DNA of 17,545 bases from an uncultured Ruminococcus sp. (GTDB lineage: Bacteria; Bacillota; Clostridia; Oscillospirales; Ruminococcaceae). The first letter of the stretch is position 1. Each line of letters begins with the position of its first letter. Position numbers and translations under genes: made by a program. The stretch covers positions 1 to 17,545 of the forward strand of contig NZ_CAKSNX010000018.1 in assembly GCF_934476685.1 (NCBI RefSeq), in the 5' to 3' direction. The notes under the pieces were generated by a model. It was not told the DNA's origin and ran no database searches. It worked only from the letters and a program-made list of their open reading frames with translations. Shown here one piece after another: positions 6,489 to 13,700 of this stretch.

Positions 6489-7958
6489 ATGAAGGAAAAA
6501 GTAATTTCGATTTTGGCTCTTGCCGCTGTGCTTTCAACATCTATGCTCAGCAGCTGCGGTTTTGAAAAGGATTATGACTCTGTTTTGAACAAAGATGATC
6601 CTACTACCATAACTATCTGGCACTATTACAATGGTGTTCAGCTAATGAGCTTTGACGAGGCGGTAGAAGAGTTCAATAACACTGTTGGTCTTGAAAAGGG
6701 AATCATCGTTGAGGCATACTCAAAGAACTCTGTTTCTGAACTTGCAGACAGCGTAGTAGCCTCTGTAAAGAAAGACAGCGGTGCTGATGTACCTCCCGAT
6801 ATTTTTGCTACCTATGCAGAAACTGCTTATGTGGTGGATCAGCTTGACGGACTTGCCGATATGAGCAAGTATTTTACAGAAGATGAACTTAATGAGTATA
6901 TAGATGAATATATTGCTGAGGGTGAATTTTCCGGCGACGGCTCGCTGAAAATATTCCCTATGGCGAAGAGTACAGAAGTAATGATGCTCAACTATACCGA
7001 CTGGGAGAAGTTTGCAGGCGAAACAGGTGTTACTACCGATGATCTGAAAACATGGGAAGGACTTGTTGACGTATCTGAAAAATACTATAATTACACAGAC
7101 GATCTTACTCCCGATATCCCTAATGACGGAAAAGCCTTTTTCGGACGTGACTCAATAGCCAACTATATGAGCATCGGTGCAAAGCAGCTCGGAAGTGAAT
7201 TTGTAACTGTTGACAAGGACGGAAACACTAAGCTTAATATTGAAAAAGATGCTCTCAGAAGACTTTGGGATAATTACTATGTGCCTTATGTAAAGGGCTA
7301 CTTTACAGCTCAGGGCAGATTCAGAAGTGAGGACGCAAAGATAGGCATAATCATGGCTCTAGTTTGCTCTACAACAGGCGCTATGTACTTCCCTACTGAG
7401 GTAACTATAGATGATGATTACACATATCCGATAGATAACCTTGTGCTGCCTGTACCGAATTTTGAGGGAACAGATCCTTATATCGTACAGCAGGGCGCAG
7501 GAATGTCTGTGCTTAAATCTGACGAAAAGAGCGAATATGCAAGCGCTGTATTCCTTAAATGGTTCACCGAAAAGGAAAGAAATGTAAACTTCTCTTCCGA
7601 ATCAGGATATCTTCCTGTTAAAAAAGATGCCTGCAATTTTGAGGAGATAGAGAAAGTTTCCGCAGAGTCGGGAAAAGAGCTTACGGACATATGCAAAAGC
7701 ACTTTAAGCACAGCTATTGACGAGATAAACGAATACAACTTATACACAATGCCTCCGTTTAAAAATTCAGCAGATGTAAGAACATTCCTTGAAAACCGTA
7801 TTCAGGATACTGCTCAGGAAGCTTATGCTGAGGCTACTGAAAAGATCAGCAGCGGTGAAAGCAGAGATACTGTTATTGAGGAATATACAAATGACGCTGC
7901 ATTCGACAAATGGTATGACTCATTCTGCACAGACCTTGATAAAATAATTGAAAAGTAA
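6489..7958 (+). CDS. extracellular solute-binding lipoprotein, family 1 type
   Basis: This 489-residue protein begins with a lipoprotein signal: basic MKEK, a hydrophobic stretch, and LSSC with the lipidated Cys at residue 23. The mature part starts with TITIWHYYNGVQ and carries the features of carbohydrate or peptide-type family-1 binding proteins, including PPDIFATYAETAYVVDQL and IVQQGAGMSVLKSD...AVFLKWFTEKE. It is expected to sit on the outer face of the membrane and bind a sugar or similar solute. No ABC permease or ATPase gene is in view. The next gene, 28 bases away, encodes a membrane GGDEF-EAL protein, so this binding protein may serve as a sensor subunit rather than feed a transporter. 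AGGAG lies 8 bases before the ATG. Confidence 0.85.
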   Translation: MKEKVISILALAAVLSTSMLSSCGFEKDYDSVLNKDDPTTITIWHYYNGVQLMSFDEAVEEFNNTVGLEKGIIVEAYSKNSVSELADSVVASVKKDSGADVPPDIFATYAETAYVVDQLDGLADMSKYFTEDELNEYIDEYIAEGEFSGDGSLKIFPMAKSTEVMMLNYTDWEKFAGETGVTTDDLKTWEGLVDVSEKYYNYTDDLTPDIPNDGKAFFGRDSIANYMSIGAKQLGSEFVTVDKDGNTKLNIEKDALRRLWDNYYVPYVKGYFTAQGRFRSEDAKIGIIMALVCSTTGAMYFPTEVTIDDDYTYPIDNLVLPVPNFEGTDPYIVQQGAGMSVLKSDEKSEYASAVFLKWFTEKERNVNFSSESGYLPVKKDACNFEEIEKVSAESGKELTDICKSTLSTAIDEINEYNLYTMPPFKNSADVRTFLENRIQDTAQEAYAEATEKISSGESRDTVIEEYTNDAAFDKWYDSFCTDLDKIIEK

Positions 7959-7986
7959 TTCTGATCTACATAAACAGGGGCAAGTT

Positions 7987-10900
7987 ATGAAACAAAAACT
8001 TCACAAAGGATCTGACGACCCTTTAAAGCGAAATAAAAGAAAATATCCTTTCTTTGCGAGATTGTTTTTATCTACGCTCATTCTTTCTGTACTTCAGTTC
8101 AGCGCTTTTCTTGGCACGATGTTTGTCGGGGGAGAATTTTCGTATATAAAAAAATATGCCTATGACTCAATGTCAGAAAAGACAGAGAACCGCAAGAATT
8201 ACGTTGAAAACACTCTCGCAAACAAAACGCCTCTGGTTTTTGAAGCGGGCAAGGAAGTAAACAGCATAACAAAAAAGATCCTTAAAGCAAGCGGAACTGA
8301 TCTTTCAGCACTTTCAACAAATAAGGATATAAGCAGAGAGATACTTAACGACTCCACTGACACACTTATAACGCTTCTGCGCAGAGGTCTTGTTAATGAC
8401 GCATACATTATTCTTGACACAGGCTCGCTTTATTCGGAAGGCTCTTCCGATGTGCTTGCTACTACTTATATACGAGATGTGAATGTAACAAGCGTTTCCG
8501 AAAGCGTAAATAAAAATATTTTTCTGGAGACAGGAAGTTCCGACCTTTCGCAGGATTTTGATATAATGCTCGATTCCGAATGGACAGCACATATGCAGCT
8601 TTCAGGCGGAGAAGACGGTGACTTCGGATTTTATTACAAGACCATAAAAACGGCAAGGGAAAATCCTCAGATCGATATGGAAAATCTGGGATATTGGAGT
8701 GGTTTTTCCTCTATATCCAAAACGGGCAGAAAAAGTATGCGTTATACTCTGCCGCTGGTAGCAGATGACGGTACAGTATACGGTGTTATCGGTATCGGTC
8801 TTATGGAAAAGACTATACTCAGCTATATCCCAGGCAACGATCTGCCTAATGAAAAATCATGCTATATCCTCGGTGTGGACTATGACAATAACGATAATTA
8901 TCAGACAGTTCTCCATTCGGGTGCGATATACAAAAGGCTTGTTACAAAGGATACTGTTATAGGTCATCACGATTCCGTAGGCAAGAATGTATATGATTTT
9001 AACTATGGGAACGATTCGTCAGTAGAAACTGTCGGAACTATAAAGGATATAAATATTTATAATGCCGACTCGCCATACAAGTACAATAAATGGGCTATAA
9101 TATCCATTTCTGAAAAGAGCGAGGCCTTGAACATATACAGCAACCTTGTGCATATGTTCATGATATCATTTGTGATCTCAGCTGCGTTCACAATAATATG
9201 TACTATAATACTTAACAAGCACATTACTGCGCCGGTAACAAGAATAATCAAGACCCTTGACACAAATAAAAACAGTGATGAGATCATCGACTTCAAGACC
9301 TCAGGTATTACGGAGATCGACCAACTTACGGACGCTATTAAACAGCTCCAGATAAACGTCAAGGAACAATCTTCAAGAGTTTCAAAGATCATAAGTATGT
9401 CCGTCGCAGGAATAGGCGCATTTATGTACGATACTGCAAAGGAAAATGTTTTCATAAGCGAGAGCATGATCTCAACGCTGAAATGCGATAAGCTCCCCGA
9501 TAAGGACTGCACGATATCTTACGATCAGTTTGCTGAGCTTATAAATGCAATAGACATAAAGAACGGAACAAATATTTTTGAGTTCTTTGAAAAGGCTTGC
9601 GAGGACGCAAATGAAACTGTTGTAACAAGACAGTATTCACTTATTACGGATATCGGCGAGCAGAGATGGTTCAGGCTGAGTCTCAGAAGAGATTCCACCA
9701 ACATACTCGGTCTTGTACAGGACGTTACACAGTCTGTTCTGGAAATGAAGAAGGTAAAGTATGAGCGTGACTATGACGTTACCACAGGTCTGCTCAACAG
9801 ACGTGCATACTATCACAGAATAGAAAAAGTTTTCCGTGAACCTAAAAAGCTTAAAACGGCAGCTTTTATTATGCTAGATATAGATAACCTTAAATATGTC
9901 AACGACACATACGGTCATGATTTTGGTGATGATTATATCTCGGCTACGGCGAACGTACTGAAAAACTTCCAGTATCACGGCGGAATAGTTGCAAGAATGT
10001 CTGGCGATGAATTCAACGTCTTTCTATACGGTTTCGACAGCAAGGACGAGATAAGAAGAATTGTTGAAGAGGTAAGAAAGAAACTTGACGTAAGTTACTG
10101 CATACTCAGCGATGGAACGCATTACAGACTAAGAGCCAGCGGCGGTATATCATGGTATCCTGATGATTCAGTATCATATGAGATGCTCATAAGATTCGCA
10201 GATTTTGCTATGTACACTATAAAACATTCCACAAAGGGTAATATTGCAGAGTTCGATATGTCAACTTACACAAAGGATTCTATCCTTATAACAGGTGTTG
10301 AGGAAATGAACCGCATAATAGATACAGAAAGCATCAAATATGCGTTCCACAGTATTATTTCCGTCAAGACGGGTAAAATTTACGGCTATGAGGCACTTAT
10401 GCGTCCGCAGTCGGAAGTGTTCGGTGCTCCTCTTGATTTAATAAGAATAGCCAAGACAAGCGCAAAGCTGTATGAGATCGAAAGGCTGACATGGAAGATA
10501 GCTTTAAGGACGTTCCACAAGTTTATAACCGATAATGTTCTTGATAAGAACACAAAGATATTTATAAACTCAATTTCAAACTACATAATGAATGACGATG
10601 ACCTCCGCATATTGGAGGCAGAGAACAAGGATATTCTCAGCAATATCGTGCTTGAAGTTCTTGAAAGTGAAGAAACAAATATCGAGTATGTGAAAGCTAA
10701 ACAGCGCTGGATAAAGAGCAGAAATGCAATGACAGCGCTGGACGATTTCGGCAGCGGTTACAACAGCGAATATGCACTTATAACCCTTGAACCTGATCTT
10801 ATCAAAATAGACCGTTCTATCATAAGCGGCTGCGATCGTGACGCAGGTAAAGCGGATATCATAAGCAAGCTGGTACAGATAGCGTCTACTAAAAACATAC

Positions 10901-11085
10901 TTGTACTGGCAGAGGGTGTTGAAACCTATGACGAGCTTGAAACTGTTATCAGATGCGGAGTTAATCTGCTTCAGGGATTCTATTTCGGAAAGCCGACTTT
11001 TGAGCCTGCTGTTTGCAGTGAAAAGACCACAAAAGAGATACTTTCGATAGCAAGAAAAGTCAAAAACGACACAAAAAATCAATAG
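7987..11085 (+). CDS. membrane-bound PAS-GGDEF-EAL cyclic-di-GMP enzyme
   Basis: This 1032-residue signalling protein has TM1 at about 22-47, a roughly 340-residue extracellular sensor (Cache-like by size and position), TM2 at about 388-411, and a HAMP-like stretch. A PAS-type domain (about 470-590), GGDEF (about 590-757) and EAL (about 765-1020) follow. The GGDEF signature is SGDEF at 672-676, compatible with diguanylate cyclase activity; the usual upstream RxxD inhibitory site reads YxxG. EAL residues look intact: EAL at 802-804, DD at 919-920, K940, AEGVET with E976, and QGF with Q996. Both synthesis and breakdown of cyclic-di-GMP are therefore possible. AGGGG before the ATG at 7987 favours this start over the TTG at 7948 that overlaps the preceding gene. 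Confidence 0.93.
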   Translation: MKQKLHKGSDDPLKRNKRKYPFFARLFLSTLILSVLQFSAFLGTMFVGGEFSYIKKYAYDSMSEKTENRKNYVENTLANKTPLVFEAGKEVNSITKKILKASGTDLSALSTNKDISREILNDSTDTLITLLRRGLVNDAYIILDTGSLYSEGSSDVLATTYIRDVNVTSVSESVNKNIFLETGSSDLSQDFDIMLDSEWTAHMQLSGGEDGDFGFYYKTIKTARENPQIDMENLGYWSGFSSISKTGRKSMRYTLPLVADDGTVYGVIGIGLMEKTILSYIPGNDLPNEKSCYILGVDYDNNDNYQTVLHSGAIYKRLVTKDTVIGHHDSVGKNVYDFNYGNDSSVETVGTIKDINIYNADSPYKYNKWAIISISEKSEALNIYSNLVHMFMISFVISAAFTIICTIILNKHITAPVTRIIKTLDTNKNSDEIIDFKTSGITEIDQLTDAIKQLQINVKEQSSRVSKIISMSVAGIGAFMYDTAKENVFISESMISTLKCDKLPDKDCTISYDQFAELINAIDIKNGTNIFEFFEKACEDANETVVTRQYSLITDIGEQRWFRLSLRRDSTNILGLVQDVTQSVLEMKKVKYERDYDVTTGLLNRRAYYHRIEKVFREPKKLKTAAFIMLDIDNLKYVNDTYGHDFGDDYISATANVLKNFQYHGGIVARMSGDEFNVFLYGFDSKDEIRRIVEEVRKKLDVSYCILSDGTHYRLRASGGISWYPDDSVSYEMLIRFADFAMYTIKHSTKGNIAEFDMSTYTKDSILITGVEEMNRIIDTESIKYAFHSIISVKTGKIYGYEALMRPQSEVFGAPLDLIRIAKTSAKLYEIERLTWKIALRTFHKFITDNVLDKNTKIFINSISNYIMNDDDLRILEAENKDILSNIVLEVLESEETNIEYVKAKQRWIKSRNAMTALDDFGSGYNSEYALITLEPDLIKIDRSIISGCDRDAGKADIISKLVQIASTKNILVLAEGVETYDELETVIRCGVNLLQGFYFGKPTFEPAVCSEKTTKEILSIARKVKNDTKNQ

Positions 11086-11091
11086 CAGGAT

Positions 11092-11124
11092 ACAAAGCAT
11101 CAGACGTCAGTTCTGGTGCTTTGT
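11092..11124 (+). terminator. terminator after the GGDEF-EAL gene
   Basis: ACAAAGCA pairs with TGCTTTGT; inside, a T-G pair and then CAGA/TCTG extend the stem around a 7-base loop. TTAATATT follows. The hairpin begins 7 bases after the stop codon. Confidence 0.7.
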
Positions 11125-11170
11125 TTAATATTAAGAACGTTCGTAGGGTTTATTATTTAATTTATTAAAA

Positions 11171-11198
11171 TGTCACTGATTGATTATAGTATTATAAT
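11171..11198 (+). promoter_or_regulatory. possible promoter of the aldo/keto reductase operon
   Basis: TATAAT at 11193-11198 is clear. The best -35 candidate is TGTCAC at 11171-11176 with a 16-base spacer, which is weak. The region is very AT-rich, so other -10-like boxes exist nearby. Confidence 0.4.
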
Positions 11199-11261
11199 AT
11201 GTTAATATAAAGTTATAATTATAAGCAAACTAATTTATCACAATGACAGGAGGTATTTGTA

Positions 11262-12395
11262 ATGGAAAGAGCATTTCCGGAGATCAGAAAAAACTTTGGC
11301 TTTGGCATGATGCGACTGCCTATGCTGGGCGAAAAGGTCGATATTGAACAGGTCAAAAAAATGGTGGACGTGTTTATCGACTGCGGTTTCAATTATTTTG
11401 ATACTGCGCACGGTTACATAAACGGACTGAGTGAGCTTGCGGTAAACGAATGTGTTGTTTCAAGATATCCAAGAGAAAAGTTTCTGCTGACAGATAAGCT
11501 GACAGGAATGTATTTCAAAAAGGAAGAGGATATCATACCTTTCTTTGAAAGTCAGCTCAAAGCCTGCGGAGTGGATCATTTTGACTTCTATCTTATGCAC
11601 GCACAGAACGCTACCGAGTTTGAGAAGTTCAAAAAGTGCAGGGCATATGAAACCGCCCTTGAACTTAAAGCACAGGGCAGGATACGTCATTTCGGCATTT
11701 CATTCCACGACAAGGCTGATGTACTTGACAAGATACTGACTGAATATCCGCAGATAGAAATTGTACAGATACAGTTCAATTACGTTGATTACAATGATGA
11801 ATCGGTGGAATCGAAAAAAGTTTATGATGTTGCAAGAAAGCATAACAAGCCTGTTATCGTTATGGAACCTGTCAAGGGCGGCAGCCTTGTAAATCTCCCT
11901 GAAAAGGCGCAGAAATGTCTTGATGTTCTTCCTGACAAGCTTTCAAACGCAAGCTATGCAATACGTTTTGCAGCAGGTTTTGACGGAATGGAAATGGTAC
12001 TTTCGGGAATGAGCAACATGGAACAGATGCAGGATAATTTAAGCTATATGAAAGATTTCAAGCCGCTGAATGAGCAGGAACTTGAGGCTGTAAAGAATGT
12101 TACAGAGGCTTTCAGATCACTTGAAATGATACCATGCACAGCCTGCAAATATTGTATTGAAGAAAATCATTGTCCGAAAAAAATCAGAATACCTGATCTG
12201 TTCGCCTGTCTGAACAAGAAAAAGGTATTCAATGACTGGAATCAGAACTACTATTATGACGCTGTACTTACCGCACACAATGGAAAAGCAAGCGACTGTA
12301 TCAAATGCGGAAAATGCGAAAAGGTCTGTCCTCAGCACCTTGAAATACGCAGTCTGCTTGAAGAAGTAAGAAAAACTTTTGAAAAGGAGCAGTAA
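11262..12395 (+). CDS. aldo/keto reductase with C-terminal 2x[4Fe-4S] ferredoxin domain
   Basis: This 377-residue protein has the AKR TIM-barrel with the catalytic tetrad Asp47, Tyr52 (FDTAHGY), Lys79 (TDK) and His113 (LMHAQ). The C-terminal part holds two cysteine sets, 292-295-298-304 and 346-349-352-356. The second is a textbook CxxCxxCxxxCP ferredoxin motif; the first has a wider last gap. Members of this clostridial type probably pass electrons between an iron-sulfur pair and NAD(P)H or a carbonyl substrate, but the substrate is unknown. AGGAGGT lies 7 bases before the ATG. It heads a tightly spaced operon with an ECF transporter S component and a DUF1893 protein, which suggests a role in handling an imported compound. 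Confidence 0.92.
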   Translation: MERAFPEIRKNFGFGMMRLPMLGEKVDIEQVKKMVDVFIDCGFNYFDTAHGYINGLSELAVNECVVSRYPREKFLLTDKLTGMYFKKEEDIIPFFESQLKACGVDHFDFYLMHAQNATEFEKFKKCRAYETALELKAQGRIRHFGISFHDKADVLDKILTEYPQIEIVQIQFNYVDYNDESVESKKVYDVARKHNKPVIVMEPVKGGSLVNLPEKAQKCLDVLPDKLSNASYAIRFAAGFDGMEMVLSGMSNMEQMQDNLSYMKDFKPLNEQELEAVKNVTEAFRSLEMIPCTACKYCIEENHCPKKIRIPDLFACLNKKKVFNDWNQNYYYDAVLTAHNGKASDCIKCGKCEKVCPQHLEIRSLLEEVRKTFEKEQ

Positions 12396-12397
12396 TT

Positions 12398-12982
12398 ATG
12401 TTTGAAAATGCACTGACTTTAAATAACATATCATACGGAAAAAAGATCGCATACAAAACTATCGTTTCAGCAGGACTTATAGCGCTGGCAGTTATTCTGC
12501 CGCAGCTTGTTCACCTTGCAGTTGGTCAGCCGGGAGGAGTTCAATGGCTGCCTATGTATCTGCCTGTACTTATAGGCGGCTGTCTGCTTGGTGCAAAATG
12601 GGGCTTTGCTGTCGGGGCAATGTCGCCTTTAGTAAGTTTTATTATCACATCACTGGCAGGTTCACCAATGCCTGCTGCACCAAGACTGCCTTTTATGATG
12701 GCTGAACTTGCTATCTTCGCAATAGTATCAGGAGCATTCACTAAGAAGATATCTGAAAACGGCGCATGGGCATTTGCAGCTGTTATCTCTGCTCAGATAA
12801 TCGGAAGAGGAGCATTTCTCGGACTCGCAGCATTATTCGGAGCAAAAGCAGGACTTACAGCAAGCCTTGTATGGTCACAGATACAGACAGGATCTGCAGG
12901 ACTGGCTGTTCAGATAATTCTTGTACCTGCAATTATAATTGCACTGAAAAAGCTTATGCAGAAGGACAATGAAAATGACTGA
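12398..12982 (+). CDS. ECF transporter S component, substrate unknown
   Basis: This 194-residue membrane protein has about six hydrophobic segments (roughly 20-42, 50-70, 72-88, 97-115, 123-148 and 165-187). It has the LPMYLPVLIGGCLLGAKWG...SPLVSFIITSL pattern of ECF-type substrate-binding (S) subunits. S subunits capture a vitamin or metal and are energised by a shared EcfA-EcfA'-EcfT module, which is not in this window and is probably encoded elsewhere. The ATG follows the aldo/keto reductase stop by 2 bases, and its GGAG lies inside the end of that gene, indicating translational coupling. The vitamin or substrate class is not evident from the motifs. Confidence 0.87.
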   Translation: MFENALTLNNISYGKKIAYKTIVSAGLIALAVILPQLVHLAVGQPGGVQWLPMYLPVLIGGCLLGAKWGFAVGAMSPLVSFIITSLAGSPMPAAPRLPFMMAELAIFAIVSGAFTKKISENGAWAFAAVISAQIIGRGAFLGLAALFGAKAGLTASLVWSQIQTGSAGLAVQIILVPAIIIALKKLMQKDNEND

Positions 12983-13397
12983 TATTGAAAGAGCCATAGA
13001 AAACCTTAGCGGTCATACTATCTGCCTGTGCAAGGGCGAAAACATTATCACAGATGACGGCAGAGGAATATCACCGATGATGAAATTTATAGGTGAAAAC
13101 AAAGGTATCAGCGGTTACTCTGCTGCCGATATCATAGTCGGCAAGGCTGCTGCGATGCTGTTTGTCAAAGCAGAGATTTCTGCTGTACACGGAAAAGTTA
13201 TGTCATATGCAGGAAAGGAATATCTTGAAAGCAGAGGTATCCCCTGCACATATGATACGCTCACCGAAAGCATAACCGACCGCAGCGGTAAGGACATCTG
13301 CCCCATGGAAAGGACCGTATCTGCCATTGAAGATCCTGATGTCGGATATGAGGCATTGAAAGCTAAGATAGCAGAGATGAGAAATAAGAAAAACTGA
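12975..13397 (+). CDS. DUF1893 family protein
   Basis: The protein has 140 residues from the ATG at 12975. It shows the family blocks GRGISPMMKFI (about 29-39), ADIIVGKAAAMLFV (51-64) and CPMERTV (109-115). The family's structural representative, TM1506 of Thermotoga, has to my recollection a cytidine-deaminase-like fold, but the biochemical role is unknown. I chose 12975 over the ATG at 12969 because AAGGA then has an 8-base spacing rather than 2. The start lies inside the end of the ECF gene, so the two are translationally coupled. The arrangement suggests a function tied to the compound imported by the S component. Confidence 0.85.
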   Translation: MTDIERAIENLSGHTICLCKGENIITDDGRGISPMMKFIGENKGISGYSAADIIVGKAAAMLFVKAEISAVHGKVMSYAGKEYLESRGIPCTYDTLTESITDRSGKDICPMERTVSAIEDPDVGYEALKAKIAEMRNKKN

Positions 13398-13413
13398 TTT
13401 AATTATAGAACAC

Positions 13414-13450
13414 AAAAAAAGATCCGCCGCAAAAGTGACGGATCTTTTTT
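13414..13450. terminator. bidirectional terminator after the DUF1893 operon
   Basis: An A7 run, GATCCG (13421-13426), a short loop region, CGGATC (13439-13444) and T6 (13445-13450) form a classic U-tailed hairpin that also works on the opposite strand. It begins 17 bases after the DUF1893 stop. Confidence 0.85.
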
Positions 13451-13497
13451 GTATTAGTGCTGAGTATATCGTTAAACTATGTAGTTAAGCAAAATAA

Positions 13498-13536
13498 AAA
13501 GAGTTACGCTTTTACTTGACAAAAGCATAACTCTTT
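13498..13536 (-). terminator. terminator facing the TrkA_N-RyR gene
   Basis: AAAGAGTTA (13498-13506) pairs with TAACTCTTT (13528-13536), and after one mismatch GCTTTT pairs with AAAAGC around a 7-base loop. On the minus strand TTTTTATTTTG follows, as in an intrinsic terminator. It is about 165 bases beyond the stop of the minus-strand operon. Confidence 0.75.
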
Positions 13537-13700
13537 CTACAAAAGTAAGACCAACTATAACACAACTGCACGCCCTGTACAAACATTTCGTTATGTTAGT
13601 ATCTATAATAAGTGGTAATAATATAAAATATATTTCATATGTAAAAGGTTTCATAAGTTTACACAAATTTTAATGTGCAGTCTTTACATCATACCAAATT
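13537..13700. other. convergent intergenic gap without recognisable genes
   Basis: The space between the two convergent operons (13398-13700) holds the two hairpins described above. The remainder is AT-rich and shows no ORF with an RBS and no further clear structure. Confidence 0.5.

Noticed and set aside
13472..13666. 64-residue minus-strand ORF in the convergent gap
   Set aside because: It overlaps a clear terminator hairpin, has no RBS, and its sequence looks random.
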